NCBI GenBank assembly: GCA_005223075.1
Contig: NJBO01000001.1
Location: forward strand, 1 to 64,000
From: a candidate division TA06 bacterium B3_TA06
Lineage (GTDB): Bacteria > Hydrothermota > Tepidihabitantia > B3-TA06
DNA length: 64,000 nucleotides
Direction: 5' to 3'
How positions within the stretch are numbered: the stretch's first letter is position 1; each line of letters opens with the position of its first letter. A program made the position numbers and the translations under genes. Shown one piece after another: positions 53,781 through 61,403 of the stretch. The notes beneath the pieces are model-generated. The model was not told where the DNA came from and did no database searches. It was given only the letters and a program-made list of their open reading frames with translations.

Positions 53781-53990
53781 TCACTTACTCCGCCCTACCT
53801 TAGGCAGAAGCTTCTTCATACGTCTTTCGTTACTACCCTCCACGGTAGTCGACTGACGAAGTCTGCGTTTACGGGTTTTGCTCTTTGAGGTAAGTAGGTG
53901 ACTGTGCCCTGATTTATAACGTTTCAGCTTACCCTTGCCGGTCACCTTCACACGCTTAGCCAATGATCGCTTTGTCTTCATCTTCGGCAT
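53781..53990 (-). CDS. rpmI: Large ribosomal subunit protein bL35
   Basis: The 69-residue, very basic protein has the L35 pattern: [20 protein letters not shown] (1-20), [20 protein letters not shown] (20) and a C-terminal [20 protein letters not shown]. It is an intact L35 with a slightly long C-terminal segment. It lies between infC and rplT, as in most bacteria, 27 nt before rplT. Confidence 0.96.
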   Translation of the reverse strand: MPKMKTKRSLAKRVKVTGKGKLKRYKSGHSHLLTSKSKTRKRRLRQSTTVEGSNERRMKKLLPKVGRSK

Positions 53991-54017
53991 CTTATCTCCT
54001 TATAATCTCAGCTTTCT

Positions 54018-54662
54018 TTAGCTCTTCCCTTCTTCACTCACTGCGGTGAGCCTCTTTTCAGAACCACTCTTCTTGCCCTCAGGTTTTTTTTGCTTAACGT
54101 CTCGTTTCGAACCCTTGATAGGAACGAACATGGCTTGCCATGAAAGCCTCGTAGTCCCTTCAAGGAACGGTTTCCCTTCAAGCATAGCGATGTCTGAGAG
54201 CCTTTCCTGGATGCGCTCTATCATCTCCAGGCCGCGATCCTTGTGAACCACCTCTCGTCCTCGCAACCTGACCGTTACCTTAACGCGATCCTTGGCCTCG
54301 AGGAACTCACTCATCTTGCGTATCTTGGTGCCGAAGTCATGTTCGCTTATCTTTAATGTGAGCCGCATCTGCCGTACGGACACGGTATGCTGATGTTTCT
54401 TAGCCTCCTGTTGCTTGGCCTTCTCCTCGTAGAGGAACCTTCCATAATCAAGGATCCGGCAAACAGGAGGGTCGGCGTTGGAGACCATCTCCACCAGATC
54501 ATACCCCTGAGCAGAGGCCATTCGCATCGCCTCCCTGATGGGAAGGATACCTATCATCTTCTTGTCTATGCCGATTACTCGTACGTAGTCGGCTCTGATC
54601 TCGTGATTTATGCGGTGACGGCGTCTTGGTTTGGGCGGAGGCCCGGTAAAACGTCTTCTAAT
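54018..54662 (-). CDS. infC: Translation initiation factor IF-3 (ATT start codon)
   Basis: I place the start at ATT 54662, not the first downstream ATG (54557), because the extra 35 residues (INHEIRADYVRVIGIDKK) are the conserved N-terminal domain start of IF-3 and because a perfect GGAGGTGAT ribosome site lies 4 nt before the ATT. The AUU start is a known feature of infC that lets IF-3 repress its own translation. The 214-residue product has the N-terminal domain (about 20-95), a helical linker rich in Lys/Glu, and the C-terminal rRNA-binding domain (about 110-190, RQMRLTLKISEHDFGTKI and MIERIQERLSDIAMLEGKP). A basic tail of about 25 residues extends beyond the usual end. The ribosome site is inside the last codons of thrS. 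Confidence 0.95.
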   Translation of the reverse strand: MRRRFTGPPPKPRRRHRINHEIRADYVRVIGIDKKMIGILPIREAMRMASAQGYDLVEMVSNADPPVCRILDYGRFLYEEKAKQQEAKKHQHTVSVRQMRLTLKISEHDFGTKIRKMSEFLEAKDRVKVTVRLRGREVVHKDRGLEMIERIQERLSDIAMLEGKPFLEGTTRLSWQAMFVPIKGSKRDVKQKKPEGKKSGSEKRLTAVSEEGKS

Positions 54663-54665
54663 CTA

Positions 54666-56561
54666 TCACCTCCGTTGTTTGATTTCCTTCTTAAGACGTT
54701 TAATCGCTCCAGACAGCGAAAACGCTCCCAGATCACCCTCTCCGTGCCTTCGCAGGGTGAGGGTACCTTCTTTGGCCTCTCGTGCTCCCAGCACGATCAT
54801 GTAGGGAACCTTCTCGATCTCGAACCGCCGTATCTTTGCACCTATCTTCTCTGCCGAGAACTCGGTTACTACCCGGATCCCTTCGTCTATAAGCTCGGCT
54901 GCCACCTCGGATGCGTATTCCTTGGCTGCATCTGTAACCGTGAGAACGGCTACCTGATACGGGGCGAGCCAGAGAGGAAAGTTCCCTTTGTAAAACTCTA
55001 TCAAACCTCCCACAAAGCGCTCCATGGCACCCAGTATCGCACGATGGATCACCCTTACCTCGTGTTCGGCACCGTCTTCTCCCACGTAGCGAAGGCCGAA
55101 TCTCTCGGGCAGGTTGAAATCGAACTGGATGGTCGATCCCTGCCATGGACGTCCCAGCGCATCTACAAACTTTATATCGATCTTCGGCCCGTAGAACACA
55201 GCCTCACCCGCCATCTCCTTGTAGGCAACCTTGTTGTCAACAAGCACCCTCTCAAGGATTGCCTGCGCCTCTTCCCACTTCTGGGGGGTGCCTGCGTACT
55301 TCTCACACTTGCGAGGGTCCCAAAGCGAAAGCTCGACCTTGATATCCTTGTAGCCGAAGGCCCTGATCATATACAGACAGAAGTCAAGGACACCGGCGAT
55401 CTCATCCGGAGCTTGTTCGGGTGTGCAGAAGATGTGACCGTCGTCGATGGTGAAACCGCGCACGCGCAGCATACCGTGCAGAACACCTGAGCGCTCGTTG
55501 CGGTAGACGGTGCCGAGCTCGGCGTAGCGTATGGGAAGCTCACGGTAGCTGTGCTTGGTAGCAAGGTAAAGCATCATGTGAGCCGGACAGTTCATCGGCT
55601 TGATGGCGTACTCCTGGTCCTCGATAGTGGTAAAGAACATGTTTTTCTTGTAGTAATCATAGTGTCCTGAGATCTTCCAGAGCTCGGCACGGGCGATGTG
55701 AGGGGTGGATACCAGCTGGTAACCGCGTTTGATGTGTTCAGCGGTCCAGAAGTCTTCGATAACACGACGGATAATAGCTCCCTTTGGCTTCCAGAGGATC
55801 AGACCAGGCCCCACCTCTTCAAATATCTCGTAAAGACCAAGCTGACGACCAAGCACGCGGTGATCTGACGCCTTGGCCTCCTCAAGACGAGCAAGATAGG
55901 CATCCAGTTCTTCCTGGGTTGGGAAGGATATACCGTAGATGCGCTGAAGCATCTGTTTTGTCTCATCACCACGCCAGTAAGCGCCCGCGACCGAGAGGAG
56001 CTTGAACGCGGCGATCTTGGAGGTGTCGTCCAGATGCGGACCCCGGCAGAGATCAAGGAACTCACCCTGTTCGTAGAGGCTTACCTCCTCGTCGGCGATC
56101 TCTGAAAGCAGCTCAAGCTTAAGGTCTTCACCCACGAATCGGTAGTAGTGCTCAAGCTTTGCCTTTGGGAATAAACGACGCCGGATAGGCAAATCTTGTG
56201 CGGCAAGTTTGCGCATCTCCTTCTCGATCCTGCGAAGATCCTCGTCAGTGAACGGACGGGCGACCTGGAAGTCGTAGTAGAATCCCTCTTCGATCGGAGG
56301 ACCAATCGCAAGCTTAGCCCTGGGGAAAAGCCGTTTGACGGCGTGCGCCAGAAGATGCGAGGAGGAGTGCCAGAAGACCTCGCGTCCTTCCTCGTCTGAG
56401 AACGTAAGCCAGCGAATTTCGGCATCTTCCTTAAGTGATGTGGCAAGATCCACCGGCCTGCCGTTCACCACGGCGGCAAATGCCCCATCGGGGGCCAGAT
56501 CGCGAAGACGAACACCGTCTTCAACGTCACGAGCAACACCATCAAGCGTTATCTTAACCAT
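54666..56561 (-). CDS. thrS: Threonine--tRNA ligase
   Basis: ThrS charges tRNA(Thr). The 631-residue product has an N-terminal TGS domain (about 1-60), an editing domain with the zinc-like motif HSSSHLLAHAVKRLFP (about 66-81), the class II catalytic core (about 240-530) with zinc-binding Cys and His residues at MNCPAHMMLY, motif 2 RNERSGVLHGMLRVRGFTID (20), DGHIFC, and a C-terminal anticodon-binding domain (about 535-631, VAVLTVTDAAKEYA). ATG 56561 is 7 nt after a -10, so the mRNA is leaderless. In E. coli the long leader of thrS folds into an operator that ThrRS represses; that regulation cannot occur here. Confidence 0.97.
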   Translation of the reverse strand: MVKITLDGVARDVEDGVRLRDLAPDGAFAAVVNGRPVDLATSLKEDAEIRWLTFSDEEGREVFWHSSSHLLAHAVKRLFPRAKLAIGPPIEEGFYYDFQVARPFTDEDLRRIEKEMRKLAAQDLPIRRRLFPKAKLEHYYRFVGEDLKLELLSEIADEEVSLYEQGEFLDLCRGPHLDDTSKIAAFKLLSVAGAYWRGDETKQMLQRIYGISFPTQEELDAYLARLEEAKASDHRVLGRQLGLYEIFEEVGPGLILWKPKGAIIRRVIEDFWTAEHIKRGYQLVSTPHIARAELWKISGHYDYYKKNMFFTTIEDQEYAIKPMNCPAHMMLYLATKHSYRELPIRYAELGTVYRNERSGVLHGMLRVRGFTIDDGHIFCTPEQAPDEIAGVLDFCLYMIRAFGYKDIKVELSLWDPRKCEKYAGTPQKWEEAQAILERVLVDNKVAYKEMAGEAVFYGPKIDIKFVDALGRPWQGSTIQFDFNLPERFGLRYVGEDGAEHEVRVIHRAILGAMERFVGGLIEFYKGNFPLWLAPYQVAVLTVTDAAKEYASEVAAELIDEGIRVVTEFSAEKIGAKIRRFEIEKVPYMIVLGAREAKEGTLTLRRHGEGDLGAFSLSGAIKRLKKEIKQRR

Positions 56562-56568
56562 TAACGTA

Positions 56569-56596
56569 AGTCTACACGATCTAGGGCTTGTGTCAA
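56569..56596 (-). promoter_or_regulatory. Leaderless promoter of the thrS-infC-rpmI-rplT-pheS operon
   Basis: On the minus strand there is a -35 TTGACA (56596-56591), a 16-bp spacer and a -10 TAGACT (56574-56569), ending 7 nt before ATG 56561. Confidence 0.75.
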
Positions 56597-56661
56597 GCCA
56601 ACTAAGTCCTTGAAGCCAAAGAGGATGCCTTCAAAATGAGAGTGGGGAGTTATGGCTTGCA

Positions 56662-57072
56662 ATGGGATCCAACGCCCTCTACTTTGGCATCGAACTCATT
56701 GCTGTTTATCACTTCCTCTCGCCCCACCCCTGCCTGAGCGTGGACTTCTACGACGATGAACACGGCTACGTAGGCTGCGGGTGTGGCTACGTGCTGTACT
56801 CAAATACACACGGTGAGAGCTGGTATGCGTTGGGCGACACCCTGCTTCCAAAGAAGCCGCCTTGGGACAGCGTGGGGTTTCACATAGGCTCCATCCCCCG
56901 CGGCTACCACCCAGGAGAAGGCTACTACAACCACTTCGGCGACTGGTACTGGGATATAAAGACGCACCATAACGGCAGCGACGTCTACGTGGCCATCGAC
57001 AACAACGGCGTGTTCTTTGAAAGCACAGATAGCAGGACCTTTCTCCCGATCTCCGAAATATCCAGTAACTAA
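56662..57072 (+). CDS. Short protein with one or two BNR/YCF48-like repeats, possible gene remnant
   Basis: The 136-residue frame has VDFYDDEHGYVGCGCGYVLY followed by a short SNTHGESWYALGD (about 28-58), like the F-x-D-x-GxAVGxxG-x-T-x-DGG-x-x-W repeat of YCF48/BNR proteins, and NNGVFFESTDSRTF near the end. A full protein of this kind has 5-7 blades and a signal peptide; both are missing, and no ribosome site or promoter is clear. I think it is a remnant of a larger secreted protein, but a small functional protein is possible. It is divergent from thrS. Confidence 0.4.
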   Translation: MGSNALYFGIELIAVYHFLSPHPCLSVDFYDDEHGYVGCGCGYVLYSNTHGESWYALGDTLLPKKPPWDSVGFHIGSIPRGYHPGEGYYNHFGDWYWDIKTHHNGSDVYVAIDNNGVFFESTDSRTFLPISEISSN

Positions 57073-57323
57073 GTCTTTAACCCCCATTTAACAAACAACT
57101 TACATTCTTCATCGCTTTTCTTTACCCTCTGAAGGACATCAACTATCTTGTTTTTAAGTATGCAAAGCAGAGGAAAAGTTGGTAGATTTCATTGCCTGGC
57201 TCGGTCTGGGGAAGTAGGTGTATCCGATTCCTCACACAAACACCGCGTGAATACCCCTTGAACCTGCTTCGTGTACCTCCAGGGACTTTGGGGTAGTTGG
57301 CGTGCTATTTATCGATTAAGGTT

Positions 57324-58406
57324 TTACTGGGGCTTACTCCTGATGGTGCGCCCTCTGCCGGAGCGGATACGCTCCAGGGTTTCGATCAAAGCGGTGACCT
57401 CTTCTACGTCTTCCCTGGCGCGTGCGGCAAGATCGTTTGAAGGATCAAGCCGAATCACCTCACTCCAGGCCGCAATTGCATCCTCGTAGTGCTGGGCCGC
57501 GTAGTAACGGTTCGCCTTGCCCATAAGGCGCTCCTGTTTCTTGCGAACCTCACGCGAAACCACACGGGTAGTGGTATCCTGATCAAGTGGTTCAGCCTCG
57601 GCAAGATAGACCGTATCCACACGCCCGGGAAGATTGCGATATACAATCACCTCCCTGGTTCTTTGAGCGCGTACGTTTCTCACGTATGCGATGCCGAACT
57701 GCCAGGTCTCCTCCATGAAGCCCTTGCGAACCCAGAGACCGCCGCGGTCATCTACGTTGTCTAAAAGAAGGCCTGCCCCCCACTCCTCGGTTGTAACAAC
57801 AGTCTGTATCTTTACCCCACCAAATGGCTCGTAAGCTAACCCGCCGCCTATGCGGAAGTGGGGAGGCCCGATCTCGCCCGCGGCCCCAACAAGAAAATCC
57901 AATCCTTCAACCTGTGGGACTGGAATCGGCACCGCGGCCCCTACTTGTGCCATAACGCTTAAGTGACCGGTATCCTGCGCGTTCCAGAACTTCGGGCCCA
58001 GAGAGACCCCCACGTACTCCCTCCACTGAAGCCCAAAACGCAAAGAGAAGGTTTGATCATGACCCAGGGTATCAAAGGAAGCGCTGAAGGCACCTCCCAT
58101 TGCAAGGGGACGTGTCAGATGACCGGCACCGAGCGAGAAACCCCAGTCATGGATATTCTTGTGTACCGAGGCAGCTAAGGGCCAGTCTTGATACCTGTAT
58201 GCGACCCCTGCGAGATTGTAACGGAACAAACCCTCGGCCGCCACACCGACCTGGAGCAAATCCAGCCACGCCAAACCGGCAGGGTTATACTCAACGGCAA
58301 AGACCCCCTGCTCAAGCATCATCCCGGCATCCGACGCCGAGGCAGGGCCGGTTCCGAACCAGCCGTTGGGATAGCTAACTAGGAGGAGCGCTAGAAGGAT
58401 GCTCAT
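57324..58406 (-). CDS. PorV/UPF0164-like outer-membrane barrel with C-terminal TPR segment
   Basis: The 360-residue protein starts at ATG 58406, overlapping the cyclase gene by 4 nt. It has a signal peptide (MSILLALLLVSYPNGWFG), then ASASDAGMMLEQGVFAVEYN (about 24-43) and PAGLAWLDLLQVG, the N-terminal pattern of the PorV/FadL-related UPF0164 barrels. Alternating strands continue to about residue 245. The last 75 residues are different: helical, with YYAAQHYEDAIAAWSEVIRL (about 310-329), a single TPR-like unit. PorV in Bacteroidetes shuttles T9SS cargo to the attachment complex. Several T9SS-like cargo genes in the window make that role attractive here but unproved. Confidence 0.65.
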   Translation of the reverse strand: MSILLALLLVSYPNGWFGTGPASASDAGMMLEQGVFAVEYNPAGLAWLDLLQVGVAAEGLFRYNLAGVAYRYQDWPLAASVHKNIHDWGFSLGAGHLTRPLAMGGAFSASFDTLGHDQTFSLRFGLQWREYVGVSLGPKFWNAQDTGHLSVMAQVGAAVPIPVPQVEGLDFLVGAAGEIGPPHFRIGGGLAYEPFGGVKIQTVVTTEEWGAGLLLDNVDDRGGLWVRKGFMEETWQFGIAYVRNVRAQRTREVIVYRNLPGRVDTVYLAEAEPLDQDTTTRVVSREVRKKQERLMGKANRYYAAQHYEDAIAAWSEVIRLDPSNDLAARAREDVEEVTALIETLERIRSGRGRTIRSKPQ

Positions 58407-59770
58407 CTTTCTAAGGCAAGGACTGTCGAGCGGTTGCGGCCGTTTTCTTTTGCCAGATAAAGTGCGCGGTCCGCGGTAGCGATCAGACGATCCAGACTCG
58501 TTGCTTCCCTCACGGTGGTTACCCCGACTGAGATGGTTACCGTAATCTGATCTTTCCTGCTCCCCTCCATACTCTCCATAGAAATCGGTTCCGATCCCAC
58601 GGCTTTCCGCACCCTCTCAGCGATAACCCACGCCGTCTCCTCGTCCGTCTCGGGCAGCATCACCGCAAACTCTTCGCCTCCGTAACGCCCGATGAGATCT
58701 ATACCCTCGCGGGTAGCGACGGAGAGTCGACGAGCTATAGAACGAAGCACAACGTCACCTGCGGGATGGCCGTAGGTGTCATTGATTCGTTTGAAGTGAT
58801 CTATGTCGCACATCAAAAGCGAGAGGGGCCTCTCGTAGCGTATGGAGCGGCGCAGCTCGCCTGCCAGGAGCTCAAGGAAGTAGCGTTTGACGTAAAGCCC
58901 GGTCAGGCCGTCCTCGGTGGCCATCTTAAAGAGCCGTCTTATCTCCGCCAGCTTCTCCTGAATTTCATCGTAGGTGCGCTGAAGGTTATGGGCCATCTTG
59001 TTAAAAACCCGACCCAAGAGACCCAACTCGTCCCGTGAACGCACCTTGACACGGACGGAAAGGTCGCCTTTCGCGAGCTCAAGGGCATGCTTCTTTAACC
59101 TTGATACGGGCACCGTAAAGAACATGCTGAATAACAAGGATAAGAGCACGCTTACCCCAAGGATACCGCCGAGCACAGGTAGAACCTTCATCAAGGCGTC
59201 GCGGATCGCGCGGTCAAGAACGCTGGGATCGATACGTACCTGGGCGAAGCCCAGGGTATCGAAACCTATAAGCAGAGGCGAGGTAAACGTAAATCCGTCC
59301 GCAGGTTCGCCCAAGACTGAATGGATAGAGTCGGGATGTTGGAAAAGGGAGCCCCCCCCTTCTGAACCCACGTCCTCTTCGATTTCATCCTCCAGCTCTG
59401 CGGCAGTAGCCGCATCAAGGTAGAGCACGGGAAAGCCGTCCCAATCAAAAAAAACGGCCTCCTGAACCCCACGGCTTTCAACAGCCTCGCTTAAAGCGGC
59501 ACTCAGGACGCGCTCCTTCTCAAAAGACGATGAAGAACGCTTAAACGAGAGGGTCGAATCACCAAAACGCAGGTGTTCGGCATCACGTGCTATAAGATTA
59601 AACGCCACCCTGTCAACACCGGCCAGCTGCTTGGCCAACAACTCACCCCTGCGGGTAAGCTCCTCTCCAAGCACCTTTTGTTCATAACGAATGAGAAAGT
59701 AGCCAACCCCAGCAACGCTTAGGAGAACCAGCAGACTCACCACCAGCGGAAGCTTAATCTTTAGACTCAC
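58403..59770 (-). CDS. Membrane diguanylate cyclase with HAMP and GGDEF domains
   Basis: I choose GTG 59770 as the start because a promoter -10 ends 7 nt before it; a longer frame to 59872 has no promoter in front and its first 34 residues overlap the promoter. The 455-residue product has two transmembrane helices (about 8-28 and 210-235), a periplasmic sensor between them, a HAMP domain (VPVSRLKKHALELAKGDLSV, about 240-290) and a GGDEF domain (about 310-455) with MCDIDHFKRINDTYGHPAGD and the active-site RYGGEEFAVML. The GGEEF motif is intact, so it should make cyclic di-GMP. No RxxD inhibitory site is visible near it. It is followed by a PorV-like gene. Confidence 0.92.
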   Translation of the reverse strand: MSLKIKLPLVVSLLVLLSVAGVGYFLIRYEQKVLGEELTRRGELLAKQLAGVDRVAFNLIARDAEHLRFGDSTLSFKRSSSSFEKERVLSAALSEAVESRGVQEAVFFDWDGFPVLYLDAATAAELEDEIEEDVGSEGGGSLFQHPDSIHSVLGEPADGFTFTSPLLIGFDTLGFAQVRIDPSVLDRAIRDALMKVLPVLGGILGVSVLLSLLFSMFFTVPVSRLKKHALELAKGDLSVRVKVRSRDELGLLGRVFNKMAHNLQRTYDEIQEKLAEIRRLFKMATEDGLTGLYVKRYFLELLAGELRRSIRYERPLSLLMCDIDHFKRINDTYGHPAGDVVLRSIARRLSVATREGIDLIGRYGGEEFAVMLPETDEETAWVIAERVRKAVGSEPISMESMEGSRKDQITVTISVGVTTVREATSLDRLIATADRALYLAKENGRNRSTVLALER

Positions 59771-59777
59771 AAGGTGA

Positions 59778-59805
59778 ATAATAGGGAAAGGGGCCTGCTT
59801 GTCAA
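59778..59805 (-). promoter_or_regulatory. Leaderless promoter of the diguanylate cyclase/PorV-like unit
   Basis: On the minus strand there is a -35 TTGACA (59805-59800), a 16-bp spacer and a -10 TATTAT (59783-59778), ending 7 nt before GTG 59770. Confidence 0.72.
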
Positions 59806-60344
59806 CGTTTAGGGAACGAAGGATCTTCAGGGAGTACCAGATACTTACTTTGACCTGCTGAGCTATACCCATGGATCGGTTTTTATGCCTTTGACAAAGC
59901 TAAGGTCGGGGTCTTTCTTTTAGGAATTGACTACAATAGCGGACTAAGTATGCTTATTGCAGGTGAGTATATTAGATCGTTCGAGGCTATTAGCGAGTGA
60001 GAGTCGAACCAGCGTGCTTTGGAGTGCAACAACCGTGTTGTTGCCGTTCTGAAATGACATGGTCATTGCACTCCATAATCATAATCTTAATCCAAAGGCT
60101 TCGCCTTCTTTTTGGGACCCCTGATTTAGTCCAAAGGACAAAAGATCGCAAGGCTTGGTCCACGTACGAGCGTGGAGCGGTCGTGTGGGGTGCATTTGCT
60201 TATCAGTTCGCAACTGGTTAAACCAGTCCGCTGTTGTGCCTAATTCCCTTTCCTTTTTACGCCTCTCTCAGAAACGTTCGAGCACTTTCTCCAGGAAATC
60301 AAACACCCAGAAGCACAATCACCACAAGGCGTCAAGAATTTCGC
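59806..60344. other. Intergenic region of about 540 bases without a gene
   Basis: No convincing reading frame is visible. Two overlapping forward frames (60155-60505 and 60234-60584) have no ribosome site or recognisable sequence and run over the prsW gene. The stretch contains the three-way-junction repeat at 60020-60075, smaller dyads (CCACG-TACGAG-CGTGG near 60160 and ACTGGTT-AAACCAGT near 60213) and otherwise non-coding DNA. Confidence 0.6.
60020..60075. repeat. Palindromic unit that folds as a three-way junction
   Basis: Outer arms TGGAGTGCAA (60020-60029) and TTGCACTCCA (60066-60075) are perfectly complementary. Inside, GCAACAAC-CGT-GTTGTTGC (60026-60044) and ATGAC-ATG-GTCAT (60054-60066) form two further hairpins. 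It is an intergenic REP-like or structured element. A single copy is seen in this window. Confidence 0.65.
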
Positions 60345-61403
60345 TCATTCATCCTTCTCCGGCCGCGAGTAGTCCTTTGGAGTATCAGGGCCTTTTTTCT
60401 GAGCCGGCGGCTCCTTCGGACTCTCGTAGCCAAAACCGGGTTCAGTGGGAGTGGTTGGAGGTTCCGGTGCAGGAAGCGGGGATTCTTCCTTCCTCGCGGG
60501 CTTGAAGTATTCGTCAAGGAAGTATGGGGTTGCGGCCTTGGTCTCCGGCTTGGCAGGCTGCTTTCGCACCTCAGGCTTGGGTAGCACAGGTTTTTGCCCG
60601 GATTCCGTGGGTACAAAATCTTCTGGGGGAAGCCGAGGCTCCACTCCAAGCTTGGCAGCGACCTTGGGGGGAAGAGGTCTTCCTGAGACGGTGTAGCCGG
60701 TATAGCGACCGTATTCATCAACCGCAGGTTTGAAGGGTGAACGATTTCGGGCATCACGTATGAAAAGAAGGGATGCAACAACCATAACCCCCAGGAGTGG
60801 GAAAAGCCACAACCAGGCAAGACGGTGATAGGGCCACATCGCGATCAGATCGTAAAGTCCGTGTAAGAACACAGCGATGGAAAACCCCGTAAGTATCAAA
60901 AACGGCTTGACCCATTTACGTTTTGCGAACTTGGCCCTTCCGGCAAAGTAGCCTATGAAAAGCCCCATCATCGCGTGAGCAGGCACAGCTGTGAGGGCCC
61001 TTACAAAGGCGGCAGGGACTCCTCCCATCAACACATACATCACATTCTCTATAGCTGCGAACCCTAAGGCGGCAGCAACCGCGTACATAATCCCGTCGTA
61101 AGGTTCGTTCATGTGCTTGCTCCAGTAAGCCGTGGCAAAGAATGCAACCGCTTTGAAAAACTCCTCGGTCAGTCCTATCTCTATGAACGTCATGAATGCA
61201 AGTTCGCCTGTGGTAAGTGCCGAGATGTCATACGATATATGCACCCATAAAATCTCAACTATTATGACGGGGATGGCCGCGACCACCCCCGCACACAGTG
61301 TAAGAAGCAGGTATTTGAGTGGTTCCCGTTCATAACGATCCTTAATCCATAAGAAGAAAAGAATCGCCACCACCGGTCCAAGAGCGAGTGCAAAGATATT
61401 CAT
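60345..61403 (-). CDS. PrsW-family intramembrane protease with proline-rich tail
   Basis: The 352-residue protein has about eight transmembrane helices in its first 220 residues and the PrsW (abi/CAAX-protease-related glutamic protease) motifs: TEEFFKAVAFFATAYW (EE pair, about 78-93), ALGFAAIENVMYVLMGG (about 112-128), AVPAHAMMGLFIGYF with the catalytic His, and a later FLHGLYDLI. PrsW cleaves anti-sigma factors in Bacillus. The C-terminal 130 residues (from about 222) are unusual: a Pro/Lys/Glu-rich, disordered cytoplasmic tail. The start overlaps the rnc stop by 4 nt. No anti-sigma factor is in the window. Confidence 0.88.
   Translation of the reverse strand: MNIFALALGPVVAILFFLWIKDRYEREPLKYLLLTLCAGVVAAIPVIIVEILWVHISYDISALTTGELAFMTFIEIGLTEEFFKAVAFFATAYWSKHMNEPYDGIMYAVAAALGFAAIENVMYVLMGGVPAAFVRALTAVPAHAMMGLFIGYFAGRAKFAKRKWVKPFLILTGFSIAVFLHGLYDLIAMWPYHRLAWLWLFPLLGVMVVASLLFIRDARNRSPFKPAVDEYGRYTGYTVSGRPLPPKVAAKLGVEPRLPPEDFVPTESGQKPVLPKPEVRKQPAKPETKAATPYFLDEYFKPARKEESPLPAPEPPTTPTEPGFGYESPKEPPAQKKGPDTPKDYSRPEKDE

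Noticed and set aside
54387-55490. 367-residue forward frame
   Set aside because: It is antisense to infC and thrS, both certain; no ribosome site or recognisable domain.
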